Origin: Nannochloropsis salina CCMP1776
Lineage: Eukaryota; Sar; Eustigmatophyceae; Eustigmatales; Monodopsidaceae
Length of the DNA stretch: 64,000 nt
Assembly: GCA_004565275.1 (NCBI GenBank)
Contig: SDOX01000020.1
Location: 127,189 to 191,188, forward strand
Direction: 5' to 3'
Within the stretch, counting starts at the first letter, position 1; each line of letters opens with the position of its first letter. This document shows positions 1 to 10,619 of this stretch, piece by piece. The notes beneath the pieces were generated by a model. It ran no database searches. It worked only from the letters and a program-made list of their open reading frames with translations, and was not told the origin of the DNA. Both the position numbers and the translations under genes were made by a program.

Positions 1-111
1 CAGGTCCTCGCCATTGAAGAGCTCTCCGCAGGTCAATCCCATCACACGTTTGTAGGATGTGGGCACTCCAAGCGCCAGGCACTCCAGTGTCCCGGCAGTC
101 AGGGGCTCCAT
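1..111 (-). CDS. 5' end of an unidentified protein gene, cut by the left edge
   Basis: An ATG at 109-111 on the minus strand opens a frame of 37 codons that stays open to the window edge. It begins MEPLTAGTLECLALG and later contains a KRVMGLTCGELFNGEDL-like stretch. The composition looks protein-like (Leu, Gly, Cys, no low complexity), but the piece is too short to name a family, and I do not recognise it. Upstream, on the plus-strand side, the sequence turns AT-rich, as in the other intergenic spaces here, which fits a gene start at this point. An intron just past the edge cannot be excluded. Confidence 0.45.
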   Translation of the reverse strand, partial: MEPLTAGTLECLALGVPTSYKRVMGLTCGELFNGEDL

Positions 112-1999
112 CACAAGAACCTCTTATATTGGAGAGCGAGGGAGGAAAAGGAAGGGAAGTGAAAAGTGAAAAGGGAGAACAGTCACACGAGACCCACTGA
201 TGACAGTCAAACGAAAAAGTCTTCAAAAATAGAGATATACAAGGAACTCTCTATCATATGAAATATGGAGCAGGCAAAATTTGTCGTGCTTTGATGATGT
301 TAGTCGATACCTTCGAATCCTTCATCCCTCATTTTATTGCTATTGCATCACGTACCATCCAGTTTTCCACCATCATTAATTTTGTAGCACATCGCCAACC
401 CTATTGCAACATAGTCTTCTGGATTAAGTGCCTGGGCAAGACAAATTATAGGATGAAGAAATGTTTGAAGAGATATGATTTTTAAGACGAAAACGAAATT
501 TAAGCACGCGAATTATTTGTCGGGCTTACCGCAAGTTCTTTCACATGAGTGCTGCCTTCTCCAACCTGAAGAACAGACCTCGTTGGCCTTGAATTTTTTA
601 TGCACGTGCAGATGATAAATTGTAATTATTCCATGCATTTGACACGGATATCTATTCGTCTGCGCTTCTCCACGATCGCTTCAACATCCCACATCTTCAC
701 GTTGTTCCTACTGTACTTACTTCGGAGCATTGGGCATCAAAAATGCTGAGCATGACGACAGCAGCACAAGCGAGAGGATGAGATTCCTTGTCACAAGAGA
801 AGGCATAGTTCGTTTTTGTAAGGGCTAGTTTTCTGTCGGATCAAACAGTGCAGAGAAGGGAGAGGTGAGAAAGCTACTACCAGAGGTTCCCTGTCTGAGG
901 ATATTGCCCCTCCGGCTCAAAAGGGGTAGTATGGCCAAGAGAGGCCACGTGCCGAGCAGGTGCACCGCGCATTGAAAATAAAGAAGCACGTTGGGTACGT
1001 TAGGGATGGCAACAGGTTGGGAGTCACACATCACACGACAAGGTTATAAAATTGAACTTGCCTCCGAGGTGCATTGCTGCCCGTTGAGCTCGCTGGGGGC
1101 CGCTCCAGGACTTCAACGAGGACTCGTTAAGCCTGAAACTAGGAACGCGTAGACATTGGAAAGGCATAAAATATGATGTTCTTCAAGCCTCTCGCTTTAG
1201 AAACGTAACTCTAGGATTGATTGAGTATAGATTCGGAATAGATATCAGATTTAAACGTTTTTATTGGCCCCCTACTATTAGCGCCTGCGCGCGTTCTCGC
1301 TCCTCTTGAATCCTCCTTTGATCCATGTGAAAGAAAATTAGTTCTTTTACTTGCGACGCTTATCAATACTGTATCTGTATTAAATATAATCATATTAACC
1401 ACTGGTATCATGCTTACATTTTGTGAACTTAATTTGCGCATGCACAGCCGATAAATGTCACGATCTTTCCTGTGCAAGACAGCAAGGAAAACAATAGTGA
1501 TCGTGGGTTATGCTTTACTGAGAATACCTCCGCCATCGAAGTTTACTCTCGCAATTTTAGTAAGTTATGTTTGTTAGTGACTAGCCCTGCGCATAATCCG
1601 AACATATACGTTCTAATTGGGAAAGTACTCAGTTTGAGCTTGTTGTAGACTGTTCTAATTCCATAGTAACTTTGAGGGGGAAGTAGTATCATTCTCCTTT
1701 ACGATTGATTAAATCGATACGAATCTAACAAGGATTGGTGTTTAATCTGCTACCATGCATAGGCCCTGTGCATCGTCAATTTACAGAGCACGGTAGCCTT
1801 TGTACCACCCCTGGTGGGGGCAGTTTTCACACAAAGTGAAGACCTTCTGCCGGCAGCACCGCTGAAAGACAGCAACAAGATCGCGAGCGCTTTTGTTGGA
1901 AGTCTAGCTTCCTTCACTACAAGACATTCCAAGTATTTCCCTTGTGGAACCAAGCCAAATATCAGAATTGCAGCGCGCAGTAGTGTGCCCTCCAACGAA
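112..1999. other. AT-rich intergenic region
   Basis: About 1.9 kb between the left-edge gene and the PRPP synthetase. Only short random frames are seen. A possible splice acceptor ends at 1786, and the PRPP synthetase frame is open from 1763. An upstream coding or non-coding exon may therefore join near 1787, but no convincing first exon was found. No tRNA or repeat was recognised. Confidence 0.5.
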
Positions 2000-2995
2000 A
2001 TGATGGAGGGAAACTTACAAGAATGGGTCATCCATAGCGAACACGTCCGAAAAAGGCGTTATCAAATTATTGCGGCACCTGTATGCGAGCCTATGGCTCG
2101 TCGCCTTCAAGTACAGTATCCGGAGCGCTTCCGTTTTCATCCTACCTATTGGGGGAAGTTTCCGGATGGCACTGACAACATAGAAGTCGGTGGCTTCCAA
2201 CCACACAATGTCATGGCAGGGGAACACGTGTTATTTCTGGCATCGTTCCACAACAACGACGTTACTCTCTCCCAATTCCAAGTTATGGTTATGCTTCTAC
2301 AAAGCTTTATCGAGAGTCTCACAATTGTGCTTCCATTTTATCCTGTCGGTACGATGGAACGAGTGAGTAAAGAAGGCCAGGTTGCCACGGCTAATACGTA
2401 TGCGCAGATGTTCTCAAATCTGCCATCATGTGGTCGTCCAACTCGACTTCTCATCTACGACTTACACACGCTCCAAAACCGCTTCTACCTTCACGGTAAT
2501 TCTATCGCAAGTCTACAAACCACCATTCCTATCCTATTTGATGAAATTCGACAGGAAAAAATTAATTGTGTTGCCTTTCCAGATGACGGAGCTGCAAAAC
2601 GTTTTGCTCACATGTTTGCTTCATTAACCCTTGAACTGGTTACATGTGGAAAGACTCGAGACGGTGATAAGCGCGCCATCACGGTTCAAGATGGGAACCC
2701 GAAAAATAAAAAGGTGTTGATTGTGGATGACCTCGTACAAACGGGGGGGACTCTTTACGAGTGTGGTGTAGCATTGAAAGCCCTAGGTGCTGCTTCTGTG
2801 TCAGCTTTCGTGGCCCACTCTGTTTTCCCAAATGAGTCGTGGAAGCGCTTTTCGCGTGGTGGCGACCGCAGCGTATTTGAAAAATTTTGGACTACCAACT
2901 CGATACCAACTGTAACAAACAAACTTCCAAAGGAGGATGTGTTTGTTGTTTTAGATCTGTTGGAGAAAATTGTTCATGACCTAGATTTTCGGTAA
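2000..2995 (+). CDS. PRS4: ribose-phosphate pyrophosphokinase, class II (plant PRS4-like)
   Basis: Makes phosphoribosyl pyrophosphate from ribose 5-phosphate and ATP, feeding purine, pyrimidine, NAD, His and Trp synthesis. The 331-residue frame aligns along its whole length with my recollection of Arabidopsis PRS4 (about 337 residues): LFLASFHN near the start, LPFYPVGTMER, IYDLHTLQNRFY, AFPDDGAAKRF, and the PRPP-binding loop VLIVDDLVQTGGTL at residues 239-252, followed by VFPNESWKRF. These are features of the phosphate-independent plant class (class II). The start at 2000 is the first in-frame ATG and gives the usual family length. The frame stays open upstream to 1763 without an ATG, so a longer form, for instance with an organelle presequence from an upstream exon, is possible. 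No intron interrupts the enzyme body. Confidence 0.88.
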   Translation: MMEGNLQEWVIHSEHVRKRRYQIIAAPVCEPMARRLQVQYPERFRFHPTYWGKFPDGTDNIEVGGFQPHNVMAGEHVLFLASFHNNDVTLSQFQVMVMLLQSFIESLTIVLPFYPVGTMERVSKEGQVATANTYAQMFSNLPSCGRPTRLLIYDLHTLQNRFYLHGNSIASLQTTIPILFDEIRQEKINCVAFPDDGAAKRFAHMFASLTLELVTCGKTRDGDKRAITVQDGNPKNKKVLIVDDLVQTGGTLYECGVALKALGAASVSAFVAHSVFPNESWKRFSRGGDRSVFEKFWTTNSIPTVTNKLPKEDVFVVLDLLEKIVHDLDFR

Positions 2996-4095
2996 AAAAA
3001 ATAAATAAGGTCTTAATAGACCTTTAGTTGTCGTTCATTTCATATAAAATCTTCGGAAGTCTGAGAATGGAACGTACTCGGGCAAAACAAAAAGAAAGAA
3101 AATGAAAGTGTAACTATTCACTAATGCAAAAAGGAATTTTCATGTACAGTCTTCACAGCGGGCATAAATTGACGGTCCCTTGAAAATGTTCCTGATAGGG
3201 TTATCGTCATACACATGGTATGAAGTCGAAGATGGCGTTAATTATCTCATAGACACGTGATGCTTGTGTAAGAACGTACGCAACCTGCGACTCAATCTAG
3301 AGATCGACTTGGCCGATAACAGTCGAAATTCGATTGCTCATATGTGAGATATTCGACTATCCACTTTGGTTGAAAGCAAGGATTAGAGCGGATAAATGTA
3401 CTATTTCGATCATAATTCAACTGACTTTTGTTTAATGATGATACTCAAGGGTATCAGAGGACGTTCTTTTATTCCGAGTTGCATTATCATAGATATAAAC
3501 TTCGCTAAACTACCTATCACACGATGTTGCACCGTGCGGAGCAGAGACACTTTAGAGGTACGATGCATCAATTCTTGCCGTCTTATATTGGCGTGGAATA
3601 CTAAAAATTACACGCAGAGCTCAAAAGACATCATCGATAGTGTAATTTGTACGCTCCACTTTTCTCGAGTGCGTACAACCATCAAGATTCAGTTCCTGAT
3701 TTTATCATATTTAAGTTGTCATTTCTCCCCTTCTTCGCGAGGAGGAGAGTGAATTGTGTCTTGTTAATGAACGGTCTTGGCCTCATTCATTCTCGAGGGT
3801 TAAAATGTGAGTCCATAGAAAATTTAATGAATTAGAGCTTATATCATGGTGACACTCTGCCAAAATAAAAAGACATACAGCTCTGCATGGACTGACCATA
3901 AAACCTCGTACTTCATTCTTTAGCAGGACGTGATGATGCAAGTTTTTGGTCCCACCCACGAAACCCTCCAAATTTTTTTTGAATTCCAAAACTTAAAAGT
4001 GTTCCAAAGCTAGTTTCATATCTTCTCTTTCCGTTATCTCATAATTACTATTGCAAATGATATTAGATCATACGAAATCCATTTTCACGGTGTAC
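2996..4095. other. intergenic region between convergent genes
   Basis: 1.1 kb between the 3' ends of the PRPP synthetase and the acidic membrane protein. It is AT-rich. A 118-codon frame at 3396-3752 shows no recognisable domain and has random composition, so I do not call it a gene. Nothing else was recognised. Confidence 0.5.
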
Positions 4096-5502
4096 TTATG
4101 CAGCTCTAGAATCATGGGCTGTTACTCGCCTATATCGATCATAGTGCTGGGTGAGTGAGGAATTGGCATCCATTCCGAAAGGATCGTGGTTAAGATCGCT
4201 CCCAAAAGCAGTAGTATTAAGCATACTATTACCATTTGAGAATCGACGTCGATTTCTCGAGATCAGTAAGGCTGCCACTAGTACTACACCACCGATTCCT
4301 GATACGATCCAAAAATTGTTTCTACCTGCACCATGCGTTTTATCAAACTTCGTTTCGCCCGAAGCTGCTAGCGTCGAAGTCGATGCCGAATCCTGTTGTG
4401 TATAAGATTGATCCACGAGGCGACCATCAATTGTACTACCTTTGTCCGTTGCCATTGAAGCTTGCCCGTCCTTGAACTCACTTACGCCCTTTTTGTCCTC
4501 TTTTCTATCATTTATAATCCCTTCTGCTTTCACGGTATTGTCTTGTCCGTTTTTATGTTCATGCCCTTCATCCTCGTCCTCAATCTCATTTTCGTTCTCG
4601 ACCTCTTCGCTGTCCGGGTCCTCGTCCTCGTCTTCATCATCTTCGTCTTCGTCGTCATCCTCGTCCTCGTCTTCGTCGTCATCCTCGTCCTCGTCTTCGT
4701 CGTGTTCATCCTCATCCTGTTCCTCATCTTCGTCACTTTCGTCCACTCCCCTACTTTCCTTATCCGTTTTTATCGTATCTCCCTCCTCCAGATTGTCGAC
4801 GTCGGCGGCTACTTTTACCTTTTTGGCGTCACTTTCTTTTTGCGTCATTGCTTTTGCAGCTTTATCTGTACCTGTCTTCCATCCTGCTTCTTCAGCTTCG
4901 GCCTCATTTGGCGTTCCTGAGTCGGCGTCCATCGCATGCTCAATTTGTTTTTCCAGTTTTTCAAACGCCGCCTCCTCTTCAAGGATTTCTTCAATGTCTT
5001 CATTCGTGGCACCGACTTGTTTTAACGCTGCCGCCAAATCATCCTTGTCGGAGCCTTGTACGATGAGAACTTCGCCCTGTAAAGCAGGCTGATTTTTGAT
5101 GGGTGAGGCATCCTTCTCCTCCACCTCTGAATCATCATCATCTTCAAATTTATCGTCGTCCCAATCATCGTCCTCATCTTCTTCCTCATCGTTTTCCTCA
5201 ACCTCATCTTCCTCCGCTTCCTCTAGGAAACGCATTTCTTCTCCTACAAGGTCCGATTTACTTTCAGGAGATATCGCTTCTTCGCCTCCAACAGCAGACC
5301 ACTCTTTTTCTCCCTGATGCTCAATTTTGTTGAGTACTGCATTGTTGTACTTGGCCGTGCTAAATTCTTTCGCTGCGACCTCGCGCTTCAGCTTGGAGAC
5401 GAGCCGCGAACGTGCCCCGTTATTACCAACCGCTTCGGTCGTCTTATGCACAAGAAATGCGATGGCCAGTGCCATAATGAGCATATGTGAGCAGAACTTC
5501 AT
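4096..5502 (-). CDS. type I membrane protein with a long Asp/Glu-rich luminal region
   Basis: Function unknown. The 468-residue protein starts MKFCSHMLIMALAIAFLV, a clear ER signal peptide of about 24 residues. A long lysine/glutamate-rich region follows, with two strongly acidic blocks: roughly residues 95-135, and residues 255-310, which are almost pure Asp and Glu. Near the C terminus is one membrane helix (about residues 400-420, WIVSGIGGVVLVAALLI) followed by RNRRRF, which by the positive-inside rule puts the short tail in the cytosol. The acidic part would therefore face the ER lumen or cell exterior. Such regions bind calcium with low affinity in calsequestrin or calreticulin tails, or nucleate mineral. 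Either role here would be inference. I chose the ATG at 5502 rather than the upstream in-frame start because it puts the signal peptide at the N terminus. Single exon. Confidence 0.7.
   Translation of the reverse strand: MKFCSHMLIMALAIAFLVHKTTEAVGNNGARSRLVSKLKREVAAKEFSTAKYNNAVLNKIEHQGEKEWSAVGGEEAISPESKSDLVGEEMRFLEEAEEDEVEENDEEEDEDDDWDDDKFEDDDDSEVEEKDASPIKNQPALQGEVLIVQGSDKDDLAAALKQVGATNEDIEEILEEEAAFEKLEKQIEHAMDADSGTPNEAEAEEAGWKTGTDKAAKAMTQKESDAKKVKVAADVDNLEEGDTIKTDKESRGVDESDEDEEQDEDEHDEDEDEDDDEDEDEDDDEDEDDEDEDEDPDSEEVENENEIEDEDEGHEHKNGQDNTVKAEGIINDRKEDKKGVSEFKDGQASMATDKGSTIDGRLVDQSYTQQDSASTSTLAASGETKFDKTHGAGRNNFWIVSGIGGVVLVAALLISRNRRRFSNGNSMLNTTAFGSDLNHDPFGMDANSSLTQHYDRYRRVTAHDSRAA
4651..4698. 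repeat. 24-base tandem duplication in the acidic tract
   Basis: Two identical 24-base units lie head to tail (4651-4674 and 4675-4698) inside the Asp/Glu tract of the acidic membrane protein. On the coding strand each adds eight acidic residues in frame. The surrounding GAN/GAY codons are also repetitive. Such tracts expand and contract by slippage, so the length may differ between strains. Confidence 0.8.
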
Positions 5503-6298
5503 TGTATACTCTGTTAAATCTGTGCAAAAAGACATACAAAAATGTGCATGAATCATGAGCGAGAGAGAATAATATGGGCCAACGACTGGGGATTACAATA
5601 ATTACGACACCAGGGCGCTCAGCTGGTGCTCATAGGGCAGTAAGACATGAATTTAAAGTGTGCGGATACTGTGAGGTAGGGCGCGATGCCATGAATGGTT
5701 CAACAGAGATATCAGAAGTGACATGGGGTGGAGGATCACTGGATGTGTCTCTAGTGGGCCCAGTAACGGTCTGACCCCTCCGACCCCCGACGTCTTTGTC
5801 GAGGAGGTCCGGTCGCAAGCCCTCGTGCCTTCCCTGCGTTCTTGACTTACATGCCACACGCTTGCCGCAATTATTCGCGTTCAACCTTCGACATAGCATA
5901 ACAACGCGATGTCAAGGTCGAATTGTCGCGTCTCAGAGTACCCGTTTTTCTCATTGTTTAGCTTATCGCCCACTGCTTGCGTGTTGCGTCTCCGTCTCCC
6001 TCCTTCGCCTCCGGGGAAGGAAAGGCTCATTATTTCGTACAGAAGAAAGATTGTATCGTAGCCGATTTCTGTGTTCTTCCATGGAAAGTAAATACTGAAG
6101 TTGTGGTGTAGGCTCCTCTTTTCCTGATCGCTCAAATTCTTATCATCGAAGCAAGCGGTTAGCCAGCTTGTCGCGACCCGTTGAGGAGTGCTTCACAGCT
6201 GATCATGTGCTCTTTTGACATTGTGCGCATATGCAGGGACAGCATTCAAACGAGGGAAAAATTACCTGCACGAATCGGAAATATCGGTGGCTGAGGGC
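5503..6298. other. divergent intergenic region
   Basis: About 800 bases between the start of the acidic membrane protein (-) and the CDPK (+). It should hold both promoters. Only short shadow frames are present and no motif stands out. Confidence 0.5.
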
Positions 6299-8582
6299 AT
6301 GGGGTGCCTTTATTCAAGCCCTGCCGGCGTAACTCACACCTATCGCGAATCAGACATGGAAAAATCAGCGCACGTCCGGAGGAAAACGCAACACTTAATC
6401 CAAAATCTGGTGCACGAGGAGTACAGACTGAAAGTTGACGAGGTAAATAAGGACTAAGGTTATGCTGTAAACGTACTATTGGGCGAGATATTGGGCGAGA
6501 TATGTGACATTCCCAGCGGTGGAAATATTCGTCTACCGCACGTAGCTTTTGCGTGTTTACCATCCCTTCGACCTTTTCAAGCCTGCAATTTATGAGCACA
6601 AGATTTGATTTTCAATAACCTCAATTGATTAAATTTCTTGCGACTCTTTCAAGCGTCAAGGACGGGAAATTAAATAAGGGTCTCCTGTGGGATGATGCTT
6701 TTCTAAGCAAGACAGATACTTCTTCGAATTGTACCATTTGCCGAAAAATTCCCACTTAACTCTGTAAAATCAACACGACTCAACGATTACAGGTCTATGA
6801 TGTTGGTAAAGGCAAAATTTTGGGTACAGGGATCAGCGGAATGGTCCGGGTTGTGCGGCACCTGACAACTGGCAACACTTATGCCATGAAGACGCTCCAC
6901 TTGAATCGGCTGAAATCCAAGGCCTCTTTGGCAGACCTGCGTAACGAGGTTCGCATTATGAGCGAGCTCGATCATCCAAATATTGTGCAGCTCTACGAGA
7001 CCTTTGAGACGGATGACCATATATTTCTCATTATGGAGCTCTGCACGGGGGGGGAGCTTCTAGACAAACTGCACCGACAGGAGGGTCATCATTATTCGGA
7101 ACAGATTGCCTCTCAGCTTATTAAGAAGATGGTGGGTGCAATCCGCTACTGTCACGATCATCACATCGCTCACAGAGACTTAAAACTCGAGAATTTTTTA
7201 TTCGAAAACGAGGGTGCAGATGCCGAGCTCAAGCTCATTGATTTCGGCCTTTCGCGTCACTATCGGTAAGCCATCATTATATTCCTGCGGTGAAGACAGT
7301 AAAAAGCAGTGTCCACTTTCCTGGTGGCACTACTAACAGTGCTCGAATTTGCACTGACTTCGCAGGGAGATGTTCGCTAGGATGTCACACGCTAGTCGTG
7401 TCGAAGTAATTGTTCACTCACTCGCATTTCCTCTTATTGCTCTTCAGCGACGACCAGCGCATGCATCGGCCTGTGGGCACGCCTTACTACGTGGACCCCT
7501 CCGTGCTGGAGGGATCATACACGCAGGAGTGCGACATGTGGTCTATCGGCGTCATCGCGTACATGCTCTTGAGCGGCCGTCCGCCGTTCTACGGCGACAC
7601 AGATAATGAAACCTTGATACGCGTGCGAGCAGGCAAATTTAGCTTTCCACCATCTGCTTTCCATCAGGTGTCAGCGCAGGCCAAAGACTTCATATCGAGA
7701 CTGCTCGTTGTAGATCACACGCGACGCATGACGGCGCGGCAGGCACAGGCACACCCATGGCTGCATTCGTGGGACCAATCGCCTGAGCCTTTGCATGTTG
7801 ATATTCTGGGTTCCCTCCGCAACTTCCACGAATTTAGCACGCTCAAGAAGGTGGCTATGGAGGTGGTAGCTTTCAGCCTACGGTCCGAGCAGATCAAGGG
7901 TCTGCGCCGAGAGTTCGAGAAGGTGGACCTTGATAGCAACGGAGAGATCACCCTAGAGGAGCTGTCACAAGCACTTAAAGCGTCAGGCCTCCTCAGTCCT
8001 GGTGACTTGGAGACCCTGGTGCAGGGGTTAGACGTCGCGCATCAGCACGCGGGCACAATATCTTGGCACGAGTTCTTGGCGGCTACGATGGATGCTGCGC
8101 TCTTGGATGAGGAGCATATCCAGCTTGCTTTTCAGCGCATTGACTCAGATCGCACGGGTTACATATCCCAGAGCAACTTTGGCGAGCTTGTGGGCGCAGA
8201 CATGACAACCGAGCAAGTGCAGGAAGTCTTCGCCGAGGTTGACACGGACGGAGACGGCAAGATAAGCTATGAGGAGTTTGTTTCCCTTATGAAGGGTACA
8301 CCGCCCGCGCCTACAAACGCGATGGCCTCTGGCCATGCTTTGGGGGACAAGGCCTTTAGCAAAAGAAACTTGCGGCACCAACGCCACCGATCGATCCACG
8401 CCGCTTCCGAGTCATCCATTACGACTTCACATTCAAATTCGGGCTCATCCAACACTCTATCCGTCTCCTCGCCTGGCTGTCGTCACAGACGGCTCCACAG
8501 GCTTCGGCATTCTATCCAGCACTTGGTAGATGTAGCAACAAACTCTCCCACCCGGCAGGCTCACGCAGCCTCCCATCCTTGA
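6299..8582 (+). CDS. calcium-dependent protein kinase (CDPK)
   Basis: A Ser/Thr kinase directly switched by calcium. Three exons: 6299-6442, 6793-7265 and 7448-8582, with donors GTAAAT and GTAAGC and acceptors TTACAG and CTTCAG. The joined frame gives 583 residues. It starts MGCLYSS, the N-myristoylation signature (Gly2) with an adjacent Cys3 for palmitoylation, so membrane attachment is likely. Kinase landmarks: glycine loop GTGISGMV near 59-66, lysine in AMK at 81, HRDLK at 175-179, DFG at 198-200. Four EF-hands follow. Loop 1 (366-377) and loop 4 (DTDGDGKISYEE, 471-482) look intact. Loop 2 has lost its calcium ligands (AHQHAGTISWHE). Loop 3 has Asn at the twelfth position. A Ser/His/Arg-rich tail of about 100 residues after EF4 is not part of the core family and may be regulatory. 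The first exon was placed from the MGC start and its in-phase donor. Confidence 0.9.
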
Positions 8583-9001
8583 TGAAAAACACAACACGTA
8601 TGGCATTCGGGGAAATGTGAACAACGGAATCCCAGTGCCGCTTCGATATACTCACAAGTTTTGTCAGTACACGTACTTTTCACACGAATAGAGTAGCAAG
8701 TAGTGTGATATACCGAGTGACTTAATAATAAAGAATGAAATATATATTTATATATATATATATCGCTCTGAAATTGTTAAAAACAACATAATGATCGGAG
8801 TAGTACGGGGGGGGATACATTTTTCCTCTTAGCGATAAACCCATGATAGAAGATTAGACTCTAGGGGACATCTTGGATGCGAACCTGCCTCCTGCAAGCG
8901 CCTGAATTTACCAATCACCAATTTGAAGCATGAGATGTAGGTGTACATTCATTCTCTCGCAGAAGAAGAAGATAGAAAAGAGCCACGCGATGTAACGTTA
9001 T
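8583..9001. other. intergenic region between convergent genes
   Basis: About 420 bases between the 3' ends of the CDPK and the ML-domain gene. It contains the TA microsatellite noted separately and no credible frame. Confidence 0.55.
8740..8763. repeat. TA dinucleotide microsatellite
   Basis: A short run of TA dinucleotides, interrupted once by an extra T, lies about 160 bases downstream of the CDPK stop codon. Simple sequence, probably variable in length. Confidence 0.8.
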
Positions 9002-9827
9002 TTACAAGGAAAGGAGAAGGTCGGCGAACGCATCGTGCCACCTCAGGCACCACTGCTTACCTACCCACAGATGATGGCAGCGATTTGCATCATCATGAAG
9101 GGGGCTTGAGGCGCTGCACATACAATCACCTCCGCCTCCATCAGACCCCGCGCAGTGACGGCTGGGCGCGCCAAGGAATTCGCCTGCTCCTGAAAGCACG
9201 GGCTCTATGTGGCCTTTGCGCACGACGGGGATCTGTGGGGCCTCCACGCAAGCGAGCGGTGAGCCCTCGGCGTCCGTAGCCGTAATCACTACATCCGCCC
9301 GCATGGTGATCGCGTACCATGGCACGGGAAAACGAAACAGCGCCCTGACGCTCTGTTCTGGTGCTACAGGACACGTAAGGTCTATATCTTCACAAATGCC
9401 AAAAGCACGAGAAGAGACAGTCACTCCCATCGCCTTGACAACCATGGTAATTTTTCCACCATCCAGTACAGCGCTGGGTGTCGCATATACCTCCACAACA
9501 AAGATTTGACCGGCTCGCACTGGGAGGTCTCCTAGATTTCAAAGTGAAATGAGCGGAAAGTTTGCGACCGATTGACCAATAAGAAAGGGACGCATTAACG
9601 AATATGCAACGTGAAATCCTACCTCGAACTGTATGGATTGTGATGGCCGCCTTCGATTCCACATGATTGCTGCATGGCTGGTGCGGGATGGAGGTGACAA
9701 GTGCTCCAGAGGATGGAATAGCGGCGGCATAAAGGACGAGAATCAAAACGACGGAAATATGGATGCCTGAGAAAATCAGGAAGAGTCTTGTACTTTGACG
9801 AAGTAATCCTGCCCCGCCAGGCTCCAT
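9002..9827 (-). CDS. secreted or membrane-anchored ML-domain (MD-2/NPC2-like) lipid-binding protein
   Basis: Two exons: 9827-9623 and 9531-9002 (donor GTAGGA, acceptor TCTAG, phase 1), giving 244 residues. The N terminus has a hydrophobic segment (LFLIFSGIHISVVLILVLYAAAI, about residues 14-36) that can act as a signal peptide or anchor. The next part, about 50-180, fits the ML domain: an early Cys pair region (QPCSN), strands such as IFVVEVYA, the central CEDIDLTCPV, then VPWYAITMRADVVITATD and a late Cys before the final strand. ML proteins bind sterols or other lipids in the endosome, lysosome or outside the cell. The last about 60 residues are Gly/Ser/Cys/His-rich and unlike the family, so the 3' end could include an unspliced intron. 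The fold call is fairly safe; the ligand is unknown. Confidence 0.62.
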
Positions 9828-10619
9828 TACACCTGAACGATGTGCAAGTCGGGTCAGCGACGTTCTGAAGAGGGAGAGTAGCAAATGAGTGTCATGCTGC
9901 TTCATCAATGTGAAGAACGACCAAAATAAAAATTCAATCACAATGTCAACTACGTGGAGTATCATTCATCTAAAACGTCTTATGCCATAATGAGCCATTA
10001 ATTTGGGGTACCACATGACTAAACATCTGCTTTGCAGGCTCCTGCGCATTCCCCCCACGGTAACTTGAGGAAAGCCAAGCTCACCCCCAAGAGAAAGTCA
10101 CATTTGTACCTACTCGCACTAACGCAGCTCCAAACTCCATACTGACAGCATGAAACAGATTAAACGTTACTATCTTAATGCACGCGGATTTAAAGTGAGA
10201 GGAATTGAAGCCCGTGTGTGACATGTACGTGCCCGAGCTCTCGCTCCAAAGCGAGAGGAGGGAGCGAGAGGAACGGGATATGGGCCGGACGCCAAGTCCA
10301 CGCGCTTGCGGCGCTTGCCTCCGAGTGGAGCCTATTAGCGAGAACGAATAACGTAATTAGAAAAACAGTCACAAGAACAATAGCAGTAGGGCTGTGAAAT
10401 TGTAATGTACGGGCGAAAGGGGGCAAAAATGGAACACACACAAAAGGAGCGAAGACCTCAACGCATAAAATAGTAGTGCTGCCTCAACTCCTCCGTGTTA
10501 GTGTTTGCGGGGCATGCTTTATTATTTTCATTTTTCCCTTACTTTGTACATTTTCCTGACGATGTATATAACATCTCTTCGAAGACATGCAAATTACAGA
10601 ACATTCCCAAATTCCACAG
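9828..10619. other. intergenic region
   Basis: About 790 bases between the ML-domain gene start and the 3' end of the Nudix gene, both on the minus strand. One 83-codon minus-strand frame (10190-10441) has a hydrophobic stretch, but it has no ATG and no recognised family. It is not called. Confidence 0.5.

Noticed and set aside
3396-3752. 118-codon frame between PRPP synthetase and the acidic protein gene
   Set aside because: AT-rich, random composition, no motif, no matching splice sites.
4442-5092. 216-codon plus-strand frame almost entirely Ser in the middle
   Set aside because: It is the antisense of the Asp/Glu tract of the acidic membrane protein: GAN and GAY codons read backwards give TCN.
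8875-8925. tRNA-like T-loop on the minus strand (GGTTCGCATCC)
   Set aside because: The five bases on either side of the loop do not pair and no D or anticodon arm lies at the right distance.
10190-10441. 83-codon minus-strand frame with a hydrophobic stretch
   Set aside because: No ATG start and no recognised family; lies in intergenic sequence.
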